DNA of 64,000 bases, from assembly GCF_018861145.1 (NCBI RefSeq), contig NZ_JAHKQT010000007.1, forward strand, positions 35,962 to 99,961. Reading direction: 5' to 3'. The notes under the pieces were generated by a model. The model did no database searches. It saw only the letters and a program-made list of their open reading frames with translations, and was not told the origin of the DNA. The translations under genes and the position numbers were made by a program. This DNA comes from Poseidonibacter lekithochrous. Lineage in GTDB: Bacteria; Campylobacterota; Campylobacteria; Campylobacterales; Arcobacteraceae. Below are positions 33,302 to 43,286 of this stretch, piece by piece (position 1 is the stretch's first letter; each line of letters opens with the position of its first letter).

Positions 33302-34846
33302 ATGGAATATATTATTGGGTGTGTGATAGTAGCAATTATTAGTGCTATTATAAGTATTATTGTAGTTAGAAAAATTGACAAGGCTAAGTTTCAAGTATTT
33401 ATTGAACAAGCAAAAGCAAAAGCAAAAGTTATAGAGCATGAAGCGGAAGTTTCTTTAAAAGATTCACAATTAAAAGCAAAAATTGACTGTGATAGAGAGT
33501 TTAAAAATGCAAGACGTGATTATGATACTATGCTTGCTAAAATTGAAAAAAAAGAGAGAGAATTAAACGAACATCTTGAATCAGAATTGAAAATAATCAA
33601 ATCTGAAAAAGAAGAAATAATAGAAACAAACAAAAAAATTACATCTTTAAAAGATAGTTTAGAAAAGCAAAAAAAGAGTTATGAAGATAAAACACAAGAA
33701 GCTATAAAGATTCTTGAAAATGGATGTGGTCTTACTGTTGAAGAAGCAAAAGAGTTAATGCTTGAAAAAGTAAAAGAAGATTCAAGAGCTCAAATTTCTT
33801 CTATTTTTAGAAAAAAATATAAAATAGCAGAAACAAATACTAAAAATGAGATTAATAATATGCTTTCTCATGCAGTTACGAGATATGCAGGAGAATTTGC
33901 AGCTGAGAGACTTATTAATAATTTGCCTATTAAAGATGATGAAACTAAGGGAAAAATTATTGGTAAAGAAGGGCGAAATATTAAAGCTCTTGAAATGTTA
34001 TTAGGAGTAGATATTATTATTGATGATACGCCAAATACTATTACAATCTCTTCTTTCAATCTATATAGAAGGGCAATTGCTACTAAAACTATAAAAGTTT
34101 TATTAGAAGATGGAAGAATTCAACCTGCAAAAATTGAAGAAGTTTATAATAAAGTTAAAATTGAATTTGATAAAAATATCCTAAAAGAGGGTGAAGATGT
34201 AATCTTAGAACTTGGTATTAAAACAATGCATCCAGAGCTTATAAAACTTGTAGGACGTCTAAGATACAGAGCTTCTTATGGACAAAATGCATTAGCTCAT
34301 ACTTTAGAAGTTTCTCACTTAGCTGGACTTTTAGCTTCGCAAATGGGTGGAGATGCAATTCTTGCACGTCGTGCTGGATTATTACATGATATTGGTAAGG
34401 CTTTAACTCATGAAATGCCAGGATCACATGTCGATTTAGGTGTAGAAATTTGTAGAAGGTATGATGAACCAGATACTGTAATAAATGCAATTTATGCACA
34501 TCATGGTCATGAAGAACCTATAAATGTTGAATCAGCTGCAGTTTGTGCAGCAGATGCATTAAGTGCAGCAAGGCCAGGTGCTAGAAGAGAAGTATTAGAA
34601 AGCTTCTTAAAAAGAGTAGAAGAGGTTGAAAATATTTCAACATCAAAACCTGGAGTATTAAATGCCTTTGCAATTAATGCAGGTCGAGAAGTTAGAGTTA
34701 TTGTAAAAGCTGAGCTTGTAAATGATGACGAAGCAGTTATTCTTGCAACAGAAATTGCAAAAGAGATTGAAGAAAAAGTTCAATACCCAGGTGAGATTAA
34801 AGTAAATGTAATTAGAGAATTACGAGCTTTATCTTATGCTAGATAA
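33302..34846 (+). CDS. rny: Ribonuclease Y
   Basis: A 514-residue membrane-anchored endoribonuclease that begins mRNA decay. One N-terminal helix (GCVIVAIISAIISIIVV) is followed by a long coiled coil (about 30-140), a KH RNA-binding domain with GKEGRNIKALE near residue 220, and an HD domain with LLHDIGKA near residue 365. A TTG at 33296 could open the frame, but the ATG at 33302 has AAGG eight bases upstream and is preferred. Normal length. Confidence 0.95.
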   Translation: MEYIIGCVIVAIISAIISIIVVRKIDKAKFQVFIEQAKAKAKVIEHEAEVSLKDSQLKAKIDCDREFKNARRDYDTMLAKIEKKERELNEHLESELKIIKSEKEEIIETNKKITSLKDSLEKQKKSYEDKTQEAIKILENGCGLTVEEAKELMLEKVKEDSRAQISSIFRKKYKIAETNTKNEINNMLSHAVTRYAGEFAAERLINNLPIKDDETKGKIIGKEGRNIKALEMLLGVDIIIDDTPNTITISSFNLYRRAIATKTIKVLLEDGRIQPAKIEEVYNKVKIEFDKNILKEGEDVILELGIKTMHPELIKLVGRLRYRASYGQNALAHTLEVSHLAGLLASQMGGDAILARRAGLLHDIGKALTHEMPGSHVDLGVEICRRYDEPDTVINAIYAHHGHEEPINVESAAVCAADALSAARPGARREVLESFLKRVEEVENISTSKPGVLNAFAINAGREVRVIVKAELVNDDEAVILATEIAKEIEEKVQYPGEIKVNVIRELRALSYAR

Positions 34847-34876
34847 GTATTAAATTAAAAAAGAAATAAGAGAAAA

Positions 34877-35467
34877 ATGAAAATAAATACACCAACAACA
34901 AAAATAATAGCAGGTAAATATAAAGGTAAAACTATAGCTTTACCTTCATTAGAAGTTACAAGAAGTTCAAAATCAAGATTAAAAGAATCATTGTTTAATG
35001 TTTTACAGTTTGATATAATTGATAAAATATTTATTGAATCTTTTGCAGGTTCAGGTTCTATTGGGCTTGAAGCAGTTTCAAGAGATGCTAAAAGAGCATA
35101 TTTTGTAGAGTTAAATAAAGCTTCATATAGTATTCTTATTAAAAACTGTAGAGCAATTGATATGAATAAATGTGAAACACAATTAGGTGATACTTTTGTT
35201 CAAACACCTGCAATCCTTTCCTCTGTAATGAATTCAAATGATGAAGTGATTTTATATATTGACCCACCATTTGATTTTAGAGATGGAATGGAAGATATTT
35301 ATGATAGGTCATTTAAAATGATTGAAGAAATTGAAAATGAAAATATTTTTATGATTATTGTTGAGCATGTATCAACTTTAGTAATGCCACAAACACTTGG
35401 TAAATTTTCTTTAAATAAGACTAAAAAGTTTGGAAAAAGTTCTTTATCATATTATAAATACTCATAA
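34877..35467 (+). CDS. rsmD: 16S rRNA (guanine966-N2)-methyltransferase RsmD
   Basis: A 196-residue SAM-dependent methyltransferase. It has KITKG-type N-terminus IIAGKYKGKTIALP, motif I FAGSGSIGLEAVSR near residue 60, and catalytic motif IV YIDPPFDF near residue 130 (DPPF instead of the usual DPPY). The product is m2G966 in 16S rRNA. It follows rny by 30 bp with an AGAGAAAA spacer, in one transcript. Confidence 0.88.
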   Translation: MKINTPTTKIIAGKYKGKTIALPSLEVTRSSKSRLKESLFNVLQFDIIDKIFIESFAGSGSIGLEAVSRDAKRAYFVELNKASYSILIKNCRAIDMNKCETQLGDTFVQTPAILSSVMNSNDEVILYIDPPFDFRDGMEDIYDRSFKMIEEIENENIFMIIVEHVSTLVMPQTLGKFSLNKTKKFGKSSLSYYKYS

Positions 35468-35493
35468 GAAATAAAAAAAGATAAGAAGAAAAC

Positions 35494-36294
35494 ATGTTTA
35501 AATTTGCAGTATATTTATTGATTTCATTAATTGGAGTAGTCTTTTTATTGCCATTTTTTTATACTATATCTGCATATGAGTTAAATCCTTTAAAAATCCT
35601 TGAAAGTCCATCTTTACAGCATCTATTTGGTACAGATAGATTAGGTAGAGATGTGCTTGCAAGAATACTTCAAGGTGGACAAACATCACTTATTATTGGC
35701 TTTTTAGCAGCTAGTATATCTTCTTTGATTGGTTTATTTATTGGAATAAATGCAGGATATTTTAAAGGAAATATTGATAAAACGATTACTATTACGATAG
35801 ATTTATTTTTAACTTTTCCTACTTTCTTTTTACTTTTGGCATTGGTTTCTTATATCCAAGCTTCATCTGTTATTTTGATAATTGTTATTTCAATTACAGG
35901 ATGGATGGGAATGGCTAGACTTATAAGAAGTGAGAGTTTTGCAATTGGGAATAAACCCTATATAAAAATACTAAAACTATCAAATGTTTCTACTTTTAAA
36001 ATCATCTTCAAATACTTTGCACCTTTGCTTGCACCAATATTCTTAATATCTTTTACTTTTGGAGTAGGTGGCTCAATTTTAGCAGAGTCTGGACTTTCTT
36101 TTTTAGGTCTTGGTATTAATCCTCCCCAGATGTCTTGGGGTTCTTTACTAAGCGATGGGAAAAGTGTGATTGATATAGCTTGGTGGGTTAGTTTCTTCCC
36201 TGGTTTAATGATATTTTTAATCACTTTTTGTCTTATTCAAATTTCTGATTATTTACAAAGTAAATTTAATACAAAAGAAATTCAAAATCCATAA
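35494..36294 (+). CDS. DppC-like ABC transporter permease
   Basis: A 266-residue inner-membrane permease of the oligopeptide/dipeptide/nickel family. One N-terminal helix precedes FGTDRLGRDVLARILQGG, the OppC-type hallmark. Five further helices follow, with an EAA-like cytoplasmic loop (ILKLSNVSTFKIIFKYFAPLL) and ESGLSFLGLGINPP. No ATPase, second permease or binding-protein gene is next to it, so its partners must be elsewhere. It follows rsmD by 26 bp. Confidence 0.85.
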   Translation: MFKFAVYLLISLIGVVFLLPFFYTISAYELNPLKILESPSLQHLFGTDRLGRDVLARILQGGQTSLIIGFLAASISSLIGLFIGINAGYFKGNIDKTITITIDLFLTFPTFFLLLALVSYIQASSVILIIVISITGWMGMARLIRSESFAIGNKPYIKILKLSNVSTFKIIFKYFAPLLAPIFLISFTFGVGGSILAESGLSFLGLGINPPQMSWGSLLSDGKSVIDIAWWVSFFPGLMIFLITFCLIQISDYLQSKFNTKEIQNP

Positions 36295-36351
36295 TTTAAT
36301 TTTCTAAGTTCTTATGTTAATATAAGATAAAAAATAATTAGGAAACTTATC

Positions 36352-36987
36352 ATGAAATATATATCAAATATCTTGCTTCTTTCAATGATACTACTTTTTA
36401 CCGCTTGTTCTTCTAAAAATCAAGTAAGAATAAATGAGCAAATGAATACATTTTCTTTATATAAAAATGTGGTAATTCTTTCAGCACCTAAAACAATACC
36501 AAGTCCTTTTTCTGTAGGTTTAGGAGTAGGTGGAAGTCTTTCAAGACATGTTGGAATTAGTATGGGAACAGTTTTTAGACCTGATATAGAAAATGACGAA
36601 GCTTTAGATTTAGAACGAAGTATTGCTGTTCACAATGTATCTTTGCAAAATTTAGTAAAAGACGAGTTTTCAAAGGCTATGAGAAATGATGCTTACTATA
36701 AAAACAAATATACAGCTTTTGGAGCAGATTATCAAGTTCATTTATTTGTTCCTAAATATATAATTGATAAATCAATACTAACTTCAAATGCGTATGTAAA
36801 AGTTTATTTAGATCTTGAAATAGTAAATAGAAATGGAGATGTAATTTATAGTGATAGAGCTGTAAATGATTCAAAGTATTATGGAGAAGACAGTTTATTA
36901 AATAATAAAGTACTTCTTGAAGATGCTTTAAGAACATCTATACAAAAATCAATACAAGAGTTAATTATAAATATGAAGAAAAGCTAG
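36352..36987 (+). CDS. Predicted outer-membrane lipoprotein of unknown function
   Basis: A 211-residue protein with a lipobox (LLFTACSS, Cys about residue 19). The mature part is beta-rich with a Gly-rich stretch (GLGVGGSLSRHVG) and the C-terminal pattern YVKVYLDLEIVNRNGDVIYSDR. That pattern recalls LptE-like or DUF4136-like envelope proteins, but no family can be assigned safely. It has AGGAAA upstream. It ends the conserved region left of the McrBC island. Confidence 0.65.
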   Translation: MKYISNILLLSMILLFTACSSKNQVRINEQMNTFSLYKNVVILSAPKTIPSPFSVGLGVGGSLSRHVGISMGTVFRPDIENDEALDLERSIAVHNVSLQNLVKDEFSKAMRNDAYYKNKYTAFGADYQVHLFVPKYIIDKSILTSNAYVKVYLDLEIVNRNGDVIYSDRAVNDSKYYGEDSLLNNKVLLEDALRTSIQKSIQELIINMKKS

Positions 36988-37044
36988 TTTACTAGTTCTC
37001 TTAGATTAAACAATAAATTTATATTTTAAAATTGAAAGAAGTAA

Positions 37045-38172
37045 ATGAATTATCTTTATGAAAATCAAAACATTCCAAAAGATTTAGAATCATATATTAA
37101 AACTAATAAATCTATACATCCTTACTTTGAAATGAACTTTGATGGAATTAAACCTAAAAATAGGTGTGGTTTTTTATCTATTGAAAATAAAAACTATTTT
37201 ATCGTTCCAAAAATATCTTCAAAAGAAGATGATAATCTAAATATCTTTATATATATGATTTTATACTCTTATGATATTAAAATATCAAATGAAGATTTAG
37301 CTAGTTTTGATAATACAAAATATAAATATCTTGAAATTTTTATAAGATATTTTACAAATACATTACTTCAAGAATTAAAAAAAGGTTTATATAAAACTTA
37401 TATCACTAAACAAGAGAATCTAAAAGTCTTGAAAGGTAAATATTTATTTGAAAAAAACTTTAATAATTTTTATCATATGAATATTCATTGTGAATTTGAT
37501 GAGTTTTCATCGAATAATGATTTAAACAAGTTTTTTCTTTATTGTATAAAAACTTTTAAAAGATATAGTTCCTATTCAAATATACATAAATGTGAAGCAG
37601 TATTTGATGAAGTAGAATATAATCATGTAGATATCAATAGATTAAATATAAAGTTTGATAGATTAAATCTAAGGTTTAAAAAGTCATTTGAAATAGGACT
37701 TATGATACTTAAAAAACTATCACCTTTAGTTTCAAACTCAAATACAAAAAGTTTCGCATTTTTATTTGATATGAGTGAAATATTTGAAAAGTTTATAGGA
37801 AACTTATATAAAGACATAGATAGTACAACATCACTTCAAACAGAAAAAAATTTTGGTAATTTAAAATTAAAACCTGATATTTTAACGTCAAGAAAAATAA
37901 TTGATACAAAATATAAATTAGTAAAAAATAAAGAAGATTTAAAAACAAATGATAAATATCAGATGTTTACATATGGAATAAATTTCAGTATCAAAGAAAC
38001 TCTTCTTTTATATCCTAAACATATATATGATGTTAATGAAAGGTTAAAGCTTGGAAAAGATGATAATTTGATTAAATTAGAAATGAAAAGTATTGATTTA
38101 AAGAGTGATAAAACAAAATATGATGAATATATAGAAGAAATAAAAAATAGACTGGAGAATATTAATGCCTGA
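37045..38172 (+). CDS. mcrC: McrC-type 5-methylcytosine restriction subunit
   Basis: A 375-residue McrC nuclease. An N-terminal beta-rich domain (NRCGFLSIENKNYFIVPKI) is followed by a PD-(D/E)xK endonuclease fold near residues 270-295 (LKPDIL then IIDTKYKL, giving D...D-x-K). McrC joins the McrB AAA+ ring and cuts DNA carrying modified cytosine. The gene precedes mcrB, overlapping it by 8 bp. The usual order is mcrB then mcrC, so the arrangement is inverted. Confidence 0.85.
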   Translation: MNYLYENQNIPKDLESYIKTNKSIHPYFEMNFDGIKPKNRCGFLSIENKNYFIVPKISSKEDDNLNIFIYMILYSYDIKISNEDLASFDNTKYKYLEIFIRYFTNTLLQELKKGLYKTYITKQENLKVLKGKYLFEKNFNNFYHMNIHCEFDEFSSNNDLNKFFLYCIKTFKRYSSYSNIHKCEAVFDEVEYNHVDINRLNIKFDRLNLRFKKSFEIGLMILKKLSPLVSNSNTKSFAFLFDMSEIFEKFIGNLYKDIDSTTSLQTEKNFGNLKLKPDILTSRKIIDTKYKLVKNKEDLKTNDKYQMFTYGINFSIKETLLLYPKHIYDVNERLKLGKDDNLIKLEMKSIDLKSDKTKYDEYIEEIKNRLENINA

Positions 38173-40366
38173 AAATAACATAATTACAGAAGAACAAGTT
38201 ATCGATATGTACCAAAAACTAATAAACTATTCTAATAAACAATTGACAATTTTTGAAGAGCAAACTCAGTCTCAAATTGTGGAAAATATTAAAAATAAAA
38301 TACTTAATGAAAATAGCTTTGAATGGAATGAAACTTCATTACTAGATTATTTAAATGCCCTTATCTATATGATTAAAGGACAACAGTTTGCAAGAACAAT
38401 TAATAGTTTCTCTAAAAGATATTTACTCAAAGAAATAAATAAGGACTTTGGTGAGGAAATTTATAATAATGCAAAGAAGTCCCTTGAACTGCATGAAGAA
38501 TATTATAGAAATATAACGAATAGGAGAAGGCTAAAAAAAGCAATTAAAAATTTTAAGGATAAATGGGATGATACCGATGGTTTATGGAGAAATGAATATT
38601 TTGAAGGTATTAGAACATTTAAAAATCTAAAAATAAATGTCTCTTATGGATATGGAAATAGAATAGCTCTTCCTAAAACTCCTTATATGAATTTTTTAAA
38701 AGAAGGTTTTCTTACAAATAATGGAGCATATCCATTTATAACTTATATTTATGAGAAAAATGAATTTGAAATAGGGATTAGTTTATCTAGAGAAAATAGA
38801 CCTAATTTAAATGAAAATATAGTTAATGAAATTCAACTTTACAAAAGTACTTTTATTTCTACAAACGATTTAAATGCAGTAGTTAATCAGTTAGATATTT
38901 GCATAAAAGACTTTTTTAAAATATTAAACTCTAATCATCCATCTTTAGAGATTACAAAACAAGTCTTAGAACATATTATTGAGAATTATACTTTTGAAAA
39001 AGAAGTAAATCATTATTTTAAGATAGATAATAAAGACAAATTATATCCAAGAAGATTTATAGTAAATGAAGCAGCTAAATATCAGAATTTGAACAAAGAA
39101 TATAATACAAATGAAGCTAAACAAATTTTAGAGAATATATTTGGGAATAGAATAGAATTTATTACAAAACCTAACCAAGGAAATAGTATGCAAATTAAAA
39201 ACATCATTTTATATGGAGCACCAGGAGTTGGGAAAACTCATAATTATAAAAAGTTGATTTCTCTTATTGAAAAAGGAAATCTAAAAGAAAAAGACATTTT
39301 CAAAGAGATTGAAACCTCAAATGAAAAATATGAATTAGAAAATTTTAATGATGATTTGGATTCAAGAATTGAATTCATTACATTTCACCAAAGTTTTGGA
39401 TATGAAGACTTTATCGAAGGATTCAGACCAAACGAAGAAGGTAATATAAAATTAGAAAATGGAATATTAAAAAAAATATGTAAAAATTTATCTTTATCAT
39501 TAAATATTTTTGAATCAAGAGTAAGTTTTTTTAAAACAGAATGTTTAGATTATTCAATAGACGTAAATGAAATGATTAATGAATTAAATAGTAAACTTAT
39601 TATTAATAGTCCAGTTCAAAACTTATTAATAGAAAAAGAATATATTGCACTAATTTTGAGAAACAAAATAAGAATAGAAATTAGTAATGGTGATTTAGAA
39701 AATTGGTTACATGAAATAGTTCATAATGAGTTATTTGAGGATGAAATACTATTCGATTTTTATAAAAAAAGTCGATACATAGACATTATTGGTAGCCATA
39801 TGCTTAATAGAATAAAAGTAAATAAAGTTTACGATGAATTAATAAAAAGTTACAAAAAAGTTTACAAGCCAAATGATAATAAATATTTGGTTATTGATGA
39901 AATAAACAGGGGAAATATTTCTAAAATATTTGGTGAATTAATTACATTAATTGAAGAATCTAAAAGAGATAATTATGAAGTAACTCTTCCTTATTCAAAA
40001 GAAAAGTTTTCAGTTCCTTCAAACCTTTTTATTATTGGAACAATGAACACAACAGATAAATCAATAGCTTTAATTGATGTAGCGCTAAGAAGAAGATTTA
40101 CATTTATAAAAATGCAACCTAATTCAAATTTAGTAATTAAAAGTTTTAAAGAGACATTTGAAAAATTAAATGAGCAAATAAAAACAGATTTAGGAGAAGA
40201 ATATCAAATAGGTCATAGTTATTTTATGAATATTGAGGAATCAGATTTAGATTTTGTAAAAGAATATAAAATCAAGCCTCTTTTAGAAGAGTATTATTAT
40301 GGAGAAAATAATAAATTGCAAGAGACTTTAAAAATTATCGGTTTAGAAAAATCTAGTTTCTTATAG
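38165..40366 (+). CDS. mcrB: McrB-type AAA+ GTPase restriction subunit
   Basis: A 733-residue motor. Residues about 110-260 resemble the DUF3578/MrcB N-terminal domain (NNGAYPFITYIYEK, FEIGISLSRENRP), thought to recognise the DNA target. The AAA+ module has Walker A GAPGVGKT (351-358), the McrB-specific ITFHQSFGYEDFIEGFRP, Walker B VIDEINRGN near 576, the sensor IIGTMNTTDKS and LRRRFTF. It forms hexamers powering McrC. An extra region of about 130 residues sits between the FRP motif and Walker B. Confidence 0.9.
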   Translation: MPENNIITEEQVIDMYQKLINYSNKQLTIFEEQTQSQIVENIKNKILNENSFEWNETSLLDYLNALIYMIKGQQFARTINSFSKRYLLKEINKDFGEEIYNNAKKSLELHEEYYRNITNRRRLKKAIKNFKDKWDDTDGLWRNEYFEGIRTFKNLKINVSYGYGNRIALPKTPYMNFLKEGFLTNNGAYPFITYIYEKNEFEIGISLSRENRPNLNENIVNEIQLYKSTFISTNDLNAVVNQLDICIKDFFKILNSNHPSLEITKQVLEHIIENYTFEKEVNHYFKIDNKDKLYPRRFIVNEAAKYQNLNKEYNTNEAKQILENIFGNRIEFITKPNQGNSMQIKNIILYGAPGVGKTHNYKKLISLIEKGNLKEKDIFKEIETSNEKYELENFNDDLDSRIEFITFHQSFGYEDFIEGFRPNEEGNIKLENGILKKICKNLSLSLNIFESRVSFFKTECLDYSIDVNEMINELNSKLIINSPVQNLLIEKEYIALILRNKIRIEISNGDLENWLHEIVHNELFEDEILFDFYKKSRYIDIIGSHMLNRIKVNKVYDELIKSYKKVYKPNDNKYLVIDEINRGNISKIFGELITLIEESKRDNYEVTLPYSKEKFSVPSNLFIIGTMNTTDKSIALIDVALRRRFTFIKMQPNSNLVIKSFKETFEKLNEQIKTDLGEEYQIGHSYFMNIEESDLDFVKEYKIKPLLEEYYYGENNKLQETLKIIGLEKSSFL

Positions 40367-40395
40367 TTAATAAGAATACATATAAAGAGTTATCC

Positions 40396-40950
40396 ATGAA
40401 AAATACAATTCTAATTTTAATATTTATTGCTAGTATAATTGGTAGTACATCAAAATTCATATATGACAAAATAGAAGGTCTAAAAAGTGAATTACTTCAA
40501 GTAAAAAAGTTAAACACAAAGTTAAAGAAAAATAATACAAACTTAGTTAAAAAACAGAATACTATAAAACAGAAATTAAAAGATAGAAGAACAGTACTAT
40601 CAAAGAAAAAGTTAGCAAAAGCAAAATATAAAATTGGAAAAGCTGCAGTAGGTGTTATTCCTTTTGTTGGTACTGGTGCTGTTGCTGCATTAACATATGA
40701 GGAAATAAAAGGTTATTGTGAAGATTTAAAGGAATATAAAGAATTTGAAAATTCTATCTTCTCTAATCCTGATGAAAGTATTGTTAATGAAGAACAAATC
40801 TTATGTGGCTATGACAAAAATCTTATAGAAAAAGAAGTTTATAAAGATTTAGAAGAATTTAAAGATGACTTTTCTTCGGTTATAGGTTCTCAATTTAATC
40901 TATTATCAATATACTTAGAAACAAAATATAATTCATTTATAAAAGATTAA
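40396..40950 (+). CDS. Hypothetical membrane protein with coiled coil (184 aa)
   Basis: Residues 5-22 form a membrane helix. Residues 24-70 form a Lys/Asn-rich coiled coil (SELLQVKKLNTKLKKNN). Residues 75-100 form a Gly/Ala/Val-rich hydrophobic segment (AAVGVIPFVGTGAVAALTY), and an acidic tail with two Cys follows. I do not recognise the family. It starts 30 bp after mcrB and reads in the same direction. It could be an accessory, but membrane proteins are not known McrBC partners. Confidence 0.5.
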   Translation: MKNTILILIFIASIIGSTSKFIYDKIEGLKSELLQVKKLNTKLKKNNTNLVKKQNTIKQKLKDRRTVLSKKKLAKAKYKIGKAAVGVIPFVGTGAVAALTYEEIKGYCEDLKEYKEFENSIFSNPDESIVNEEQILCGYDKNLIEKEVYKDLEEFKDDFSSVIGSQFNLLSIYLETKYNSFIKD

Positions 40951-41023
40951 AAGGAATAAATATTTAGCTTAGTGCAGATTTAAAATATATCATTTAATAA
41001 AAAACAATTTAAAAGGTAAATAC

Positions 41024-42385
41024 ATGATAAGTAAAATTATTTTAGTTATGAGTTTTATATTTATTTCAAATATATTTGCAAGTGAAATTATAGAAAACAA
41101 TTTTGATGAAGCAAATAAAGTTATTGATAAAAAGATTGAAGAATATAATCCTTCTGAAAAATATAATATTAAGTTTAGTAAAGAAGAGTTAAATATATTA
41201 TGTAAAACAGCTCATACTTCATCTGCTTGTGAAACGGTTAGGGTTTCTGTTGAAAATGAAGTTATAAAAAAGAGAATATCTTTCATTCTAAGAAAGATAT
41301 CAAAAAAATATAACATAGATGAAAACTTTTTAAATGATTCCCAAAATAAGTTTGTTAAATATATTGAAAAGAAAGAAAAACTTGATGGACCTGCATTTGA
41401 TTGTAGCTCATCAATTTGTTATGTAAAATCAATTTGGAGTGAATTAATAAATTTTGAGAATAATTTAACACTTATTTTAAATAATGAAGATATTAAAAGT
41501 GATTTTGAGTATAGTTTAAATGATTTTGATGACTTATATATAGATATTGATAATGCAATTTACATGATAAAGTATAATAAAGATTATGATTCTAAGGAAT
41601 TAAAAAAAGAGTTTGATTTAGTTAATATCAAATGGATAGACTATGAAAATACATTAAACAATTTTTTAAAAAAAGTAAACAAATATGATATAAAATGGAT
41701 TAAGTTATTCTATAAATCTAGATATTCTTCATTAAATGCACAAAAAGAGTATTTCTATTCTCTTCTCACTGTAGATGAACATACTGGTATTCTTGAACCT
41801 TTGATACTCTCTGAACTCGATAATTATAATAAAGACAACAATAAAATAGTATATAGTTTTGAAAAAAAATATGAATTAAATGATAACGAAATTTTATATT
41901 TATACTCATCTGCTCCAAAAGATTTTGATTGTCATGCATGTATTCCTAAAATGAATTGGTTTCATTTTAAAAAAGAAAACAACAACTGGAATATAAAAAA
42001 TAAAATATTAAATATAGAAACTGATTATGGTTCATGGGGAGATTTAGTACCTCCTAAACTAATAAGAACTGTAGAAAACCTTATTTTATTTAAAACTGAA
42101 TTTACTTATTCAAATCAAGGTTTTTCAAATGAATATATTAAACTTGAAGTTTATAAAAATGGAGATTTTATAGAAGTCTTTACGGATGAGACAAGTTTTG
42201 ATGATGCTGGAGCATATGAGATAGAAAAAAATAATTGGGAAAGTAAAATTACTTTTATTGAATCATCTAAAATACTTCCTAATTTATTAGTTGAAAAATT
42301 TGGATTAAAAGATTCGAAAGATTATTATGAAAATAAAATATATGAGTTTAAAAATGAGAAATATATTTTAAAACATAAAGAATAA
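41024..42385 (+). CDS. Hypothetical exported protein (453 aa)
   Basis: Signal peptide at residues 1-19 (ILVMSFIFISNIFA-SE). The first 260 residues are mostly helical and acidic. They include a helical region with Cys pairs (ELNILCKTAHTSSACE; FDCSSSICYVKS). The C-terminal 180 residues are beta-rich, with DFDCHACIPKMNWFHF and SWGDLVPPKLI, a CxxC-like pair. It is periplasmic or surface-located by inference, and the function is unknown. It is the last gene before a strong terminator in the McrBC island. Confidence 0.55.
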   Translation: MISKIILVMSFIFISNIFASEIIENNFDEANKVIDKKIEEYNPSEKYNIKFSKEELNILCKTAHTSSACETVRVSVENEVIKKRISFILRKISKKYNIDENFLNDSQNKFVKYIEKKEKLDGPAFDCSSSICYVKSIWSELINFENNLTLILNNEDIKSDFEYSLNDFDDLYIDIDNAIYMIKYNKDYDSKELKKEFDLVNIKWIDYENTLNNFLKKVNKYDIKWIKLFYKSRYSSLNAQKEYFYSLLTVDEHTGILEPLILSELDNYNKDNNKIVYSFEKKYELNDNEILYLYSSAPKDFDCHACIPKMNWFHFKKENNNWNIKNKILNIETDYGSWGDLVPPKLIRTVENLILFKTEFTYSNQGFSNEYIKLEVYKNGDFIEVFTDETSFDDAGAYEIEKNNWESKITFIESSKILPNLLVEKFGLKDSKDYYENKIYEFKNEKYILKHKE

Positions 42386-42388
42386 AAA

Positions 42389-42409
42389 AAGAAAAGCTAC
42401 GCTTTTCTT
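42389..42409. terminator. Bidirectional terminator closing the McrBC island
   Basis: AAGAAAAGC (42389-42397), loop TAC, GCTTTTCTT (42401-42409): a 9-bp perfect stem flanked by A-runs on one side and T-rich sequence on the other. It is shared with the convergent SDR gene. Confidence 0.85.
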
Positions 42410-43229
42410 ACATTTTATTTAATATTTTATCCATAATTGAAGTTGAGAATATTCTTTTACAAAAACCTAAAATATAAGTAGCTTTTGTTACATAATATCT
42501 TGGTTTTGGTTTAGAACTTTTCATAATTTCAAATACTACATTTGCAACAGAAGATGAAGGAAGAGTAAAAGGAGTGTTGTCTTCTTTTGATTCTAATCTC
42601 TTTTTTAATTCTTTTTTATAAACATTGGAAAAATAGCTATTTTCTATATCTACGTTTTTATTAAAGTTTTTTAAGCCATTTACTCTAAATTCTGATGTAA
42701 CCGGTCCTGTGTTAATAGTACTAATAAATATATTTGAACCCATCACTTCTTGCCTTAAAGTATCGTTTAAACCTTCTATTGCATATTTACTTGCATTGTA
42801 TGCACCTCTAAATTTTAAAGAGATAATCCCTAAAACTGAACTATGTTGGATTATTTTTCCATAGCCTTGCTTTCTAAATATTTTCATAGCTTGAATTGTA
42901 ACTTCGTGTAGTCCAAAAAAGTTTGTTTCAAATTGTTCTTTTAAAACATCTGTTGTAATATCTTCAACAGCACCTGGCTGTCCAAACCCTGCGTTGTTAA
43001 ATACTGCATCTAGTTTTTTGTCACTTTGTAAAATACTTGCAAAAGCATTTGTAATCTCTTCTTTGTTTGTAACATCTATTTTAAATGTTTCAAGACCAAG
43101 GTTTTGAAGTTTTTTTACATCTTCTTCATCTCTAGCACTTGCATATACTTTAAAGCCACTATTTTGAAGAACTAATGCTGTTTCTAATCCTATACCTGTA
43201 GAACATCCTGTAATTAATATATTTTTCAT
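42408..43229 (-). CDS. Short-chain dehydrogenase/reductase
   Basis: A 273-residue classical SDR with TGCSTGIG (cofactor loop, residues 7-14), NNAG near 80, Ser near 132 (QHSSVLG) and Y-N-A-S-K (Y-x3-K) near 147-151. A C-terminal hydrophobic stretch resembles SDRs acting on lipids or sterol-like substrates (TIGR/DltE-type). The substrate is unknown. It is divergent from the TIGR02757 gene with a 57-bp gap. Confidence 0.82.
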   Translation of the reverse strand: MKNILITGCSTGIGLETALVLQNSGFKVYASARDEEDVKKLQNLGLETFKIDVTNKEEITNAFASILQSDKKLDAVFNNAGFGQPGAVEDITTDVLKEQFETNFFGLHEVTIQAMKIFRKQGYGKIIQHSSVLGIISLKFRGAYNASKYAIEGLNDTLRQEVMGSNIFISTINTGPVTSEFRVNGLKNFNKNVDIENSYFSNVYKKELKKRLESKEDNTPFTLPSSSVANVVFEIMKSSKPKPRYYVTKATYILGFCKRIFSTSIMDKILNKM

Positions 43230-43286
43230 TTAACACTCTTTTTCTTTAATTGTTGGTATTATAGCAAATCAAATATTGGATACTTA

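Noticed and set aside
34239..34499. Minus-strand frame rich in His/Leu inside rny
   Set aside because: Antisense shadow of the HD-domain coding region; composition is an artefact of AT-rich codons.
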